Shown: piece after piece, positions 54,918 through 62,452 of the stretch
Numbering within the stretch: position 1 is the stretch's first letter
How the letters are laid out: each line of letters opens with the position of its first letter
Assembly: GCF_009756665.1 (NCBI RefSeq)
Contig: NZ_CP037953.1
Coordinates: forward strand, 2,790,001 to 2,854,000
Reading direction: 5' to 3'
From: Permianibacter aggregans
GTDB lineage: Bacteria > Pseudomonadota > Gammaproteobacteria > Enterobacterales > Permianibacteraceae
Length of the DNA: 64,000 nt
The notes under the pieces: generated by a model
Database searches by the model: none
Told to the model about the DNA's origin: nothing
Seen by the model: only the letters and a program-made list of their open reading frames with translations
Position numbers and translations under genes: made by a program

Positions 54918-55256
54918 ATGCAAGCCTTAACTGACCAAGCTTTAGTGCGTGTCGCCGAAGTATTCAAGGCGCTGGCCGAGCCGCGCCGGCTGAAAATCCT
55001 GAATGCGTTAAGAGAAGGCGAGCGCAATGTCAGCGAACTGGTCGCGGTCAGCGATACCAGTCAGGCTAACGTGTCCAAGCATCTGGCGTTATTGACCCAG
55101 GTCGGTATTGTGGCGCGCGAGCAACGCGGCAACTGCGTCTATTACCGGATGGCCGATCCGGCGACCTTTGAACTCTGCGATCTGGTCTGTGGCCAGCTGC
55201 TGCGCAAAACCATGGCCGAGCTGGAATGGCAGCAGACGTTCCAGCGTGATTCTTGA
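54918..55256 (+). CDS. ArsR/SmtB-family repressor
   Basis: 112-aa winged-helix repressor: KALAEPRRLKILNALREGERNVSELVAVSDTSQANVSKHLALLTQVGIV. The arsenic-sensing CVC of alpha 3 is absent. Three Cys remain: Cys73 in the wing (RGNCVYY) and Cys87/Cys91 in alpha 5 (FELCDLVC), so a thiol-redox, sulfide or metal switch at alpha 5 is possible. ATG at 54918 (MQALTDQA) is preferred over TTG 54891. Divergent from the MFP-RND operon. Confidence 0.9.
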   Translation: MQALTDQALVRVAEVFKALAEPRRLKILNALREGERNVSELVAVSDTSQANVSKHLALLTQVGIVAREQRGNCVYYRMADPATFELCDLVCGQLLRKTMAELEWQQTFQRDS

Positions 55257-55300
55257 CAGTCGAATCGATCACGATCGGCTCGCTATAATGCCGGCCTGTG

Positions 55301-55420
55301 AACCTAAAAGCTGCAGTTGGCCGCTCCAGATGATAGGTAACGCAGTAAACATGAAATGATTATTGCTCAGTTCGAGGTTCAGCCATCGGCTGCGCTGCGT
55401 CCAACTGCAGTTTTTAGGTT
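55301..55420. repeat. 120-bp element with 20-bp terminal inverted repeats upstream of folA
   Basis: The 20 bp at 55301-55320 and the 20 bp at 55401-55420 are inverted copies with one mismatch. The 80-bp middle has no ORF. Flanks show no clear target duplication. It could be a MITE-like element or a large hairpin in the folA leader; folA starts 20 bp after the right arm. Confidence 0.72.
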
Positions 55421-55440
55421 GAAAGGAGAAAGCACACCGC

Positions 55441-56016
55441 ATGGCTGACGTTCATTCACGTCCCCGTATCGCCTTGATTGCTGCGATGGCTGCCAATCGA
55501 GTCATCGGTCAAGGCAATAAAATGCCCTGGCATTTGCCGGCTGATCTAAAACATTTCAAGCGCCTGACGATTGGCAAGCCCATCGTTATGGGCCGCAAAA
55601 CCTTCGAGTCGATTGGCAGCAAACCGTTGCCGGGTCGGGTCAATATTGTCATTACCCGGCAAGCCGATTTTCGTCCGACTGGCGTCGTCGTCGCGCCGGA
55701 TTTGCAGAAGGCGCTGGAAATCGCCGCGGGTCATGCGCTCGATGAAATCATGGTGATTGGCGGTGCTACCGTTTACGAACAAGCGCTGCCGCTCGCCGAT
55801 CGGTTGTATCTGACGTTCATTCAATTGCATGTTCAGGGCGATGCCCATTTCCCGGATTTGCGTCAGTTCAAATGGAATGAGATCAGCTCCGAGTCACATA
55901 CGCCGGATGCCGAAAACCCCTACAACTATAGCTTCGTGACCTATGAGCGGGCCGCTGACATTCAGCGCACCGTGAACGAAAAGGCCGCTGAAGAAAAGTG
56001 GCGTTTGATCGAATAG
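55441..56016 (+). CDS. folA: Dihydrofolate reductase
   Basis: 191-aa DHFR, supplying tetrahydrofolate for ThyA and purine synthesis. Catalytic Asp in MPWHLPADLKHFKRL, NADPH-binding GRKTFESIG and the C-terminal EIMVIGGATVYEQALPLADRLYLTFI. It has about 25-30 extra residues at the C-terminus compared with E. coli FolA (after VTYERA), rich in charged residues. GGAG precedes the ATG. Confidence 0.95.
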   Translation: MADVHSRPRIALIAAMAANRVIGQGNKMPWHLPADLKHFKRLTIGKPIVMGRKTFESIGSKPLPGRVNIVITRQADFRPTGVVVAPDLQKALEIAAGHALDEIMVIGGATVYEQALPLADRLYLTFIQLHVQGDAHFPDLRQFKWNEISSESHTPDAENPYNYSFVTYERAADIQRTVNEKAAEEKWRLIE

Positions 56017-56033
56017 CGCGAAAACGCGGCGAC

Positions 56034-56064
56034 AAAAAAGGCGAGCATCGGCTCGCCTTTTTTG
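56034..56064. terminator. Bidirectional terminator after folA
   Basis: AAGGCGAGC ATCG GCTCGCCTT with A-run and T-run flanks, serving folA and the convergent outer-membrane protein gene. Confidence 0.92.
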
Positions 56065-56077
56065 TTTGCTTGGAGAA

Positions 56078-56725
56078 TTAGAATGAATAGGTGAAATGCA
56101 CACCGAAGGCGCGGCCATCGGCTTCAACACCAACCGGACCACCCTCCGTTATTTCGTATTTGACGTATGAATAACGCGCACCAACCGAGATGTTCTGGTC
56201 ATAACGAACATCCCACTGCAGAATCGCCGCGACAGCGTCATCCATTTTCCATTCTTCGTTCGGCTGGCCGTCCGGTTTGAAGGTAGCAGTCGGTTCGATA
56301 TGAGCAACAGCGCCGAGGCCGATACGTTGGCGACCAAAGTTATAGAACGGAATCAGCGAAACGGTATAGCGATTGAAATCAACCCGGCTTTCGTCAATGT
56401 TACTGACCACCTGTGTCGTCAGGTAACCACCGGTGACCTGCAGACTAACGGGCACATCCGGAAACGCGATAACGCCGCCGAACTCCATGAACCAATAACC
56501 ACCGGCACGCGCCTGATCGACAATTTCGCCGGAGTCGACATCTCGTAAACGGGCAATGACATCGCCTCCATTCTGCAAGCCGAGGCTGAACAAAAATTGG
56601 CTACGATTCTGGTATTCAGCATCTTGAGGTGTGGGGCGGCGGAATTTTTCTTCGGCGGCCTGGGCGCCAGTGGCGGCCAGCAAAGCAACGAAAAGCAGGC
56701 TTTTTTTCATGAGTTTTGTTGTCAT
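56078..56725 (-). CDS. Outer-membrane barrel protein
   Basis: 215-aa exported protein: signal peptide (LLFVALLAATGAQAA), then amphipathic beta strands ending HFTYSF, with the terminal Phe for BAM. Contains SLIPFYNFGRQRIGLGAVAHIEPTA. The start may be 56725 or the internal ATG at 56710. Porin-like or OmpA-like by size; ligand unknown. Confidence 0.72.
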   Translation of the reverse strand: MTTKLMKKSLLFVALLAATGAQAAEEKFRRPTPQDAEYQNRSQFLFSLGLQNGGDVIARLRDVDSGEIVDQARAGGYWFMEFGGVIAFPDVPVSLQVTGGYLTTQVVSNIDESRVDFNRYTVSLIPFYNFGRQRIGLGAVAHIEPTATFKPDGQPNEEWKMDDAVAAILQWDVRYDQNISVGARYSYVKYEITEGGPVGVEADGRAFGVHFTYSF

Positions 56726-56761
56726 GAGGCTTAGGTCCGTTCCAGGATGATGGCGCCGAGT

Positions 56762-57574
56762 TTAACACTGCGGTGGCAATCCGGAAACGCTGAACCGTTC
56801 ACAGTCTTCGAGCCGCAGCGCCGTCAATTGTTGGCCCCAGACGCAACCGGTGTCGAGTGCGAACACGCGTGGATGGGTCGAACGGCCCATCAGGCTGGCC
56901 CAATGGCCGAAAACAATATGGACGCCATCCGGATCAAAAGCGGGGTGGGCATACCAAGGCACCAATCCTGGCGGTTGCTCCCCTGGCGCGACTTTGCATT
57001 TCATATCGAGTCGACCGTGCTCGTCGACAAAGCGCATTCGGGTTAGCGCATTGATCGTGTAGCGACTGCGATCGATATCGCTCAAATCATCACGCCATAG
57101 CGCTGGTTCGTTGCCGTACATCTCGGCGAAAAACTGATCCCCGAGCTGTTGCCAGTGCCGTTGTGTGCGGGCGCTTTCAGCCAGGGTTTGTTCAACGGTC
57201 CAACCGGGGGGCATGCCGGCATGGGTCATCAACCAGCCGTCCTGACAATAAGCCAGCGGCAAATCGTGCAGATAGCCAAGCAATTGTTCGGCGTCGTCAG
57301 CGGCCAGCAATTCACTCAAGGTATCGCCTTTGCGCAGCTTGCTCTGGCCGCAGGCCACGGCCAGCAAATGCAGGTCGTGATTGCCAAGTACGGCGCGCAC
57401 CTGCTCACGGTGTTGCCAAACCCAGCGCAGCATTTCCAGAGAGCCAGGCCCGCGATTGACCAAATCGCCGCATAACCACAGCTCATCGCGCTCGACGTTG
57501 AACTCGATTTTCTCCAGCATGGCCAGAAATGACAGATAACACCCCTGCACATCGCCAATTGCGTAGCGTGCCAT
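56762..57574 (-). CDS. apaH: Symmetrical bis(5'-nucleosyl)-tetraphosphatase
   Basis: 270-aa metallophosphatase that cleaves Ap4A to two ADP and also decaps NpnN-RNAs. Metal motifs GDVQG, GDLVNRGP and GNHD are intact; C-terminal HWASL and ALDTGCVWG. ApaG lies 72 bp upstream but a terminator lies between them, unlike the close apaG-apaH pair of E. coli. Confidence 0.95.
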   Translation of the reverse strand: MARYAIGDVQGCYLSFLAMLEKIEFNVERDELWLCGDLVNRGPGSLEMLRWVWQHREQVRAVLGNHDLHLLAVACGQSKLRKGDTLSELLAADDAEQLLGYLHDLPLAYCQDGWLMTHAGMPPGWTVEQTLAESARTQRHWQQLGDQFFAEMYGNEPALWRDDLSDIDRSRYTINALTRMRFVDEHGRLDMKCKVAPGEQPPGLVPWYAHPAFDPDGVHIVFGHWASLMGRSTHPRVFALDTGCVWGQQLTALRLEDCERFSVSGLPPQC

Positions 57575-57593
57575 CAGTTCAGTCCTTTACCAA

Positions 57594-57621
57594 AAAAACA
57601 AAAGGCCGAAGATCGGCCTTT
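57594..57621 (-). terminator. Terminator between apaG and apaH
   Basis: AAAGGCCGA AGA TCGGCCTTT; on the minus strand the following bases are TGTTTTTTT. It lies 26 bp after the apaG stop, so apaH needs its own promoter or read-through. Confidence 0.85.
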
Positions 57622-57646
57622 GTATCAAACCATGATTCATCGCTGA

Positions 57647-58027
57647 TCAATGCAGGCGGCTCGGTTCCACCAGGCTGAACGGCGGGATGGTGGCATCGAA
57701 TTCGTTGCCGTCTTCACCGAGCATTTGATAGCTGCCTTCCATGCTGCCGAGCGGGGTGTTCAGTACCGTGCCACTGGTGTATTCAAACGATTCGCCGGGA
57801 CGCAACAGCGGTTGTTCACCGACTACCCCCTGACCGCGTACTTCCACCGTTTCGCCATTCGAGTCGGTAATGATCCAGTGCCGCGACACCAGCTGCGCCG
57901 CCCGTTCGCCACGGTTCTCGATGCGAATCGTGTAGGCGAACACAAAGCGGTTGTCGTCCGGGTTGGACTGATCCTCGACATATTGGGTCTGGATTCTGAT
58001 GTCGAATTGATAAGGCACATTCTCCAT
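57647..58027 (-). CDS. apaG: Co2+/Mg2+ efflux protein ApaG
   Basis: 126-aa ApaG fold, an FN3-like beta-sandwich: QFDIRIQTQYVEDQSNPDDNRFVFAYTIRIENRGE, HWIITDSNGETVEVRGQGVVGEQP and GSMEGSYQMLGEDG are the family signature. Exact molecular function is unsettled. ATG at 58027 with GAGGAG upstream. Detached from ksgA by about 48 kb in this genome. Confidence 0.94.
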   Translation of the reverse strand: MENVPYQFDIRIQTQYVEDQSNPDDNRFVFAYTIRIENRGERAAQLVSRHWIITDSNGETVEVRGQGVVGEQPLLRPGESFEYTSGTVLNTPLGSMEGSYQMLGEDGNEFDATIPPFSLVEPSRLH

Positions 58028-58191
58028 ACAGCTCTCCTCGTCATGCGGCGGCAAGTCATACTCACCACCTATGAAGCCATTGTGGTATGAAGCGCCTGTT
58101 ATCGCAAGCGCTTCATTCCGTCATACCCCCATAAATTGGGCTATCTGCCGAGGATTCAACCGTATCTTGTGGCGTCGAGCATCAAACGCCA

Positions 58192-58800
58192 TTAAAACGC
58201 GACGCGCACGAATACCCGGCTGGTATCCAGATCGAAACTTTCTTCGTAACTGATGCCGAGCCCGACTTTGCTCGACAGTTCGGCAATACCGCCGAGCTTG
58301 AAGCCCAGATCATTGTCGCCGCCCTCGGCATCGAAGTGGCCGAGGCTGGCAAACAGTTCTACGGTCGTAATTGGTTTGAAGCGCAAGCCGGCCTCGATGG
58401 AATTCACCGCGACATCGTCTTTGAAATTGAACGGCGATTTCAGCTTGATATCACGCTCCTCGTGATCGATGGCGAAAAAGACATCAGTTTTGCGGTTGAT
58501 GGGCAGAATATAACCAGCGCCGATTTGCCAGCTATCCATTTCGATATCGCCGTCAAAACCGAAGGCATCGACGTCACCGTCGAAAATGCCGAAGCCGCCA
58601 CGCAGAAAAATATTCGGCTGGATCAGATAAGAGCCGCGAACGTCGAAGCCATTGGCATCGGCCGAAATTCCACCGGTTTTGGCGTCAAGATTACTGTAGC
58701 TGCCTTCAACAAAATTGTAGTTGAAGTCGCTGGCTTGAACGCTGCCAACGGTGGTGGCAATCGCCAAGGCCACCAGAGCTTGTGTCGATTTTTTCATCAT
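58192..58800 (-). CDS. Outer-membrane beta-barrel protein
   Basis: 202-aa exported protein: signal peptide (about 1-23, ending SVQA), alternating strands with Asp/Gly turns and final VRVAF. Small OmpA/OmpW-like barrel. Single gene, with no operon partner on its strand nearby. Function unknown. Confidence 0.72.
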   Translation of the reverse strand: MMKKSTQALVALAIATTVGSVQASDFNYNFVEGSYSNLDAKTGGISADANGFDVRGSYLIQPNIFLRGGFGIFDGDVDAFGFDGDIEMDSWQIGAGYILPINRKTDVFFAIDHEERDIKLKSPFNFKDDVAVNSIEAGLRFKPITTVELFASLGHFDAEGGDNDLGFKLGGIAELSSKVGLGISYEESFDLDTSRVFVRVAF

Positions 58801-58918
58801 TGCTTCCTGAATAAATGCTAGCGCTGAAATCAGCGAGTACCATCATGAAGCAAGAAAACTTAATCGATTCTGAATCGCACAAAGATAAAAAACTTCGCTA
58901 CCAACAATTGGCGATTTT

Positions 58919-60346
58919 TCAGGCAACGCTGCGCTCCGGTTGCGTATTTTCTGAGCGGACTGTTTCAGGATTGAACCACTGTAAACGATGATGCAGTTTC
59001 GCAACATCGCCGATCACCAGCAATGCCGGCGATTGCACTTGATGCTTACGTGCTTGTTCCGGCAATTCCGATAAATGACCGGTAATTACCCGCTGTTCCG
59101 GTCGGCTACCGTTTTCGATCATGGCGAACGGCAGCGTTGGCGCAGCGCCATGTTCCAGCAATTTCGTGCGAATGGTTTCCAATTGCGCGACGCCCATATA
59201 GAACGCCAGCGTTTGTTGTTCACGGGCCAAATTTGCCCAATCGAGCGTGTCAGCGGAATTCTGGCAATGGGCGGTGACGAAACGCACCGATTGCGCATGT
59301 GAACGATGAGTTAAAGGAATACCGGCATACGCGGCGCAGGCAATCGCGGCGGTGATGCCGGGCACAACATCGAACGAAATATGTTCGGCGGCCAGCGCTT
59401 CCAGTTCTTCGCCACCACGACCAAAAATAAATGGATCGCCGCCTTTCAAACGCACCACGCGCTTGTTTTGTCTGGCGTGTTCCACCAGCAGCGCATTAAT
59501 CGCGGCTTGCGAGGTTTTATGATCGCCGGCTTTTTTGCCAACGCTGATCAATTCGGCGTCGCGTCTGGCCAGTTCCAACACCGCCGGACTGACCAACTGA
59601 TCATAAAAGATGACATCGGCTTGCTGCAGTGCGCGCTGGGCATTCAAGGTCAGCAAACCCGGATCGCCAGGCCCGGCACCGACCAAGCTGACATGGCCGC
59701 GTTGTTGCGGTGTTTCGGCTTGCGCGAGCAAGTCCGACAGTAATTGTTCGGCATCCTGCTGGCGCCGGTTTTTGAGCAAGGTCGGTAAACGACTGTCGAG
59801 CACCGCATCCCAGAATCGGCGCCGTGCGGAGACATCAGGCAAACGAGTTTTAATGGTTTCGCGCCAGCATTGCGCCAGTTTCGCCAACGTGCCGACCGAC
59901 TCATCGATCAAGGCTTCCAGTTGCGCACGAATCCGGCGCGCCAAAACGGGCGCCGTTGCACCGGAACTGATCGCGATAACCACCGGTGAGCGGTCGACGA
60001 TGGCCGGCACAATGGCGCTGCATTGTTCAGTGTCGTCGACGACATTGGCCCAGATCTGCTGCGCTTCGGCGGCGTGAGCAACCGCAGCATTGACGCTCGG
60101 GTCATTGGTGGCCGCGATCACCAGCCATTTACCGTGCAGTTGTTCCGGAGCAAAGGCCTGTTGCCGCAGCGACACCTGGGCATCGTCGCCGTATTCCGCG
60201 GCAATGCCCGAGAGATCGGGAGCGACCACGGTGACGACGGCGCCGGCTGCACGCAGCAACACCAGTTTGCGCCGGGCAACCTCACCGGCGCCAACCAATA
60301 GCACAGGCTTGCCCTGCAAGCGCAAAAACAGCGGGAAATAATCCAT
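58919..60346 (-). CDS. cysG: Siroheme synthase
   Basis: 475-aa trifunctional CysG. N-terminal Met8p/precorrin-2 dehydrogenase-ferrochelatase domain (LLVGAGEVARRKLVLL, ATNDPSVNAAV) and C-terminal uroporphyrinogen methyltransferase (LVGAGPGDPGLLTLNAQRAL, GGDPFIFGRGGEE, VVPGITAAIACAAYAGIPLTHR). It makes siroheme for sulfite and nitrite reductases. It is divergent from cysB, the regulator of sulfur assimilation. All motifs for the three activities appear intact. Confidence 0.97.
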   Translation of the reverse strand: MDYFPLFLRLQGKPVLLVGAGEVARRKLVLLRAAGAVVTVVAPDLSGIAAEYGDDAQVSLRQQAFAPEQLHGKWLVIAATNDPSVNAAVAHAAEAQQIWANVVDDTEQCSAIVPAIVDRSPVVIAISSGATAPVLARRIRAQLEALIDESVGTLAKLAQCWRETIKTRLPDVSARRRFWDAVLDSRLPTLLKNRRQQDAEQLLSDLLAQAETPQQRGHVSLVGAGPGDPGLLTLNAQRALQQADVIFYDQLVSPAVLELARRDAELISVGKKAGDHKTSQAAINALLVEHARQNKRVVRLKGGDPFIFGRGGEELEALAAEHISFDVVPGITAAIACAAYAGIPLTHRSHAQSVRFVTAHCQNSADTLDWANLAREQQTLAFYMGVAQLETIRTKLLEHGAAPTLPFAMIENGSRPEQRVITGHLSELPEQARKHQVQSPALLVIGDVAKLHHRLQWFNPETVRSENTQPERSVA

Positions 60347-60624
60347 GACCTGACCTCATTCAACAGCACCGGTACCGCACGACAGCAACGCTCAGCAATA
60401 AGCGTTCCGTTGACCGGGTAGTGAGCAGGCTAGGGCCGCTAGAGCAGGGCAACAAATGGGAAAAGCGCGCATCGCCATGCCGTTTGTGCATATGTCGCGC
60501 AAAAGCAGGAGTTTTGCCTCTTGGCAAGTCAAATAACCTAAGGCAGTATCGGAATCTGCTGCTTCGCAGCAATACCGTTCAGGCCGCTACTGGTCTGGCC
60601 CGATACCTTTTTTGATAAGCGCTA

Positions 60625-60652
60625 TTGACGTGAGCATATAACAAGGTATTAT
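60625..60652 (+). promoter_or_regulatory. Candidate cysB promoter
   Basis: -35 TTGACG (60625-60630), 16-bp spacer, -10 TATTAT (60647-60652). This is the best promoter in the 500-bp cysG-cysB gap. It predicts a leader of about 190 nt to cysB. The rest of the gap from 60347 to 60624 shows only a small hairpin near 60569-60583 and no gene. Confidence 0.6.
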
Positions 60653-60742
60653 CAGCCATGTAGCCGTCTATACGGCTTTACGTGCGCGGAAGGTGCCTGC
60701 CTTCCACGCCGCTTTACCCCCCAACTTTTGGAGCCAATGCCA

Positions 60743-60850
60743 ATGAACACCAAACCGTATCTCTGCTTTAAGAAATGTGCCGTCAAGATCACCAAGATGA
60801 GCCGCATTGCTGAGCAGAGCCGATCGCTAAGGGAGAGAGAGTTATCATGA
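60743..60850 (+). CDS. Small ORF in cysB leader, coupled to cysB
   Basis: 35-codon ORF (MNTKPYLCFKKCAVKITK start, ending LRERELS) with two Cys codons at positions 8 and 12. Its TGA overlaps the cysB ATG by two bases (ATGA). GGAG lies about 10 bp upstream. Two hairpins precede it (GCCGT/ACGGC near 60662-60677; GGAAGG/CCTTCC near 60688-60705). It could be a leader peptide that couples cysB translation to Cys-tRNA supply. Translation is unproven. Confidence 0.45.
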   Translation: MNTKPYLCFKKCAVKITKMSRIAEQSRSLRERELS

Positions 60851-61842
60851 CACTGCAACAATTACGCTACTTAATCGCTATTGCCGATTCCAGCCTGAAC
60901 ATCACGATGGCTGCCGAGCGGGTCTATGCCACCCAGCCCGGAATCTCGAAACAACTGAAACAACTCGAAGACGAACTTGGCCTGCGCATTTTCACCCGCA
61001 AAGGCAAGAGCCTCGACAGCATTACCCCGGCTGGTGAGAAGATCATCGAACGCGCCCGCATCATTCTGCGCGAGGCCGGCAACATCAAAGCTTTGGCCGC
61101 CGATTCCCGTGCTGACGCCAAAGGCGCGATAACCATCGCCACCACCCATACCCAAGCCCGATTTGTGCTGCCCGGCACCTTGGCCAAATTCCGCAGCCGC
61201 TACCCGGATGTGTCGCTACACATCGCCCAGGAAAGTGACGCCGATATCGTCGCGAAAGTGAAAAGCGGTGCCGTCGAATTTGGTTTTTCGTCGAGCAGTG
61301 GCGCGACCCCGGAAGGCTTGATTGCCCTGCCAGCCTATCGTTGGCGCCGAGTCGTGCTGGTCCCGAAAGACCATCCGTTGGTGCAGCTGAAACGCGCACT
61401 GACTCTGGCCGACTTGGCCAAATATTCCTTGATTAGTTACGACTCTTCGCTGAACGGCGAATCGTCACTGACTCGCGCCTTCCGCGAGCAGGAACTGGAA
61501 CCACGTTTTGCCTGCACTGCACGCGATGCCGATGTGATCAAAACCTATGTCCGTGCCGGCATGGGCGTCGGTATTCTGGCCGAAATGGCCATTACCCCGG
61601 CTGACCGTGAAGATCTGGCGGTGCTGACGGCACCAGCGGCGATTCCAACCTGCGTCACCTGGATTCTGCTCCGCCACAACACACTGCTGCGCCGCTATGC
61701 GCGTCAGTTGATGGAATGGTTGGTACCACATGTCGCGCATCATGAAATCGAAAACATCATTTCCGGCAAGCAGACGGTGCACAGCGTGCTGGAACGCGCA
61801 CCACTGTGGACCAGCAGTGAGAAAGTCAGCATTGCGGCGTGA
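60847..61842 (+). CDS. cysB: LysR-type regulator of sulfur assimilation, CysB
   Basis: 331-aa LysR-family activator. N-terminal HTH (TLQQLRYLIAIADSSLNITMAAERVYATQPGISKQLKQLEDELG) and a C-terminal inducer domain (N-acetylserine type) with TTHTQARFVLP and RAGMGVGILAEMAI. CysB usually activates cys genes when sulfur is limiting. Overlapped at its start by the small ORF. A terminator follows. Confidence 0.95.
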   Translation: MTLQQLRYLIAIADSSLNITMAAERVYATQPGISKQLKQLEDELGLRIFTRKGKSLDSITPAGEKIIERARIILREAGNIKALAADSRADAKGAITIATTHTQARFVLPGTLAKFRSRYPDVSLHIAQESDADIVAKVKSGAVEFGFSSSSGATPEGLIALPAYRWRRVVLVPKDHPLVQLKRALTLADLAKYSLISYDSSLNGESSLTRAFREQELEPRFACTARDADVIKTYVRAGMGVGILAEMAITPADREDLAVLTAPAAIPTCVTWILLRHNTLLRRYARQLMEWLVPHVAHHEIENIISGKQTVHSVLERAPLWTSSEKVSIAA

Positions 61843-61854
61843 TTTTGTCAGCAA

Positions 61855-61887
61855 AAACAAAGGCGCCGTACGGCGCCTTTGTTTTTC
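61855..61887. terminator. Bidirectional terminator after cysB
   Basis: AACAAAGGCGCCG TA CGGCGCCTTTGTT stem with A-run and T-run, ending cysB and the convergent ydbL gene. Confidence 0.93.
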
Positions 61888-61895
61888 AGTGACGA

Positions 61896-62225
61896 TTATT
61901 TCCTCACCCATTTGCCATTACTGTCTTGCAGGTAATGGCCGGACTCGGTGCGTTCATACGCTTCTTTGGCGAACACCTTCGCTGCCTCATCCAGAGAGAC
62001 GCCGGTTTTCGCGGCGATTTGCGCAAAATGGGCTTTGCGCTGCTCGTTGACCGAGTTGACCATTTGTTGCACATCACTAGGCGGATTCGGCACCACGATA
62101 CCGAGATAACCATTGTTCTGTTCGCCAACCAAACCGCTGGCTTTCGCCGACTTCAAATCGGCAGCGAAAACGCTGCTGGCCAGCAAGGTCAGCGCGATAA
62201 ATAAGGCATGCATCATCGTTTTCAT
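61896..62225 (-). CDS. YdbL-family (DUF1318) periplasmic protein
   Basis: 109-aa protein with signal peptide (about 1-21, SSVFA) and LKSAKASGLVGEQNNGYLG then VNSVNEQRKAHFAQIAAKTGVSLDEAAKVFAKEAYERTESGHYLQ, the DUF1318/YdbL signature. In E. coli ydbL follows ynbE, itself after ydbH, an AsmA-like protein of outer-membrane lipid homeostasis. Here it follows ynbE by 9 bp. Confidence 0.88.
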   Translation of the reverse strand: MKTMMHALFIALTLLASSVFAADLKSAKASGLVGEQNNGYLGIVVPNPPSDVQQMVNSVNEQRKAHFAQIAAKTGVSLDEAAKVFAKEAYERTESGHYLQDSNGKWVRK

Positions 62226-62234
62226 CGTGCGCTC

Positions 62235-62414
62235 CTAGAATAAACCTTTGTTCTCGTCGAACAGTTTTTCCACTTCTTTTTCGACCTTGACCAGAATCTC
62301 ATGCTTGATGTTGACATTCATGTTGATCTCGATCGGTTTGTCCGGCGCTTCAATCCGCACCGTTGGTGTGCAGGCGCAGGCCAGCAACGGCAATAACAGC
62401 AACACGCGCGACAT
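62235..62414 (-). CDS. ynbE: YnbE-family lipoprotein
   Basis: 59-aa lipoprotein: signal peptide and lipobox LACAC (the lipidated Cys at about residue 14), then VRIEAPDKPIEINMNVNIKHEILVKVEKEVEKLF, the YnbE signature. In E. coli YnbE sits in the outer membrane and pairs with YdbH across the periplasm. ATG 62414 (MSRVLLLL) chosen; longer frame lacks a signal. The AsmA-like partner is not adjacent in the window. Confidence 0.88.
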   Translation of the reverse strand: MSRVLLLLPLLACACTPTVRIEAPDKPIEINMNVNIKHEILVKVEKEVEKLFDENKGLF

Positions 62415-62452
62415 AGGGTTTCTCCTTACTGTGTAGCGGCAGTGTAGTCGAA

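Noticed and set aside
55253-55289. TTGACA at 55253-55258 and TATAAT at 55284-55289 as a folA promoter
   Set aside because: Each hexamer is a perfect consensus, but the spacer is 25 bp, too long for sigma-70. The TTGACA overlaps the arsR stop.
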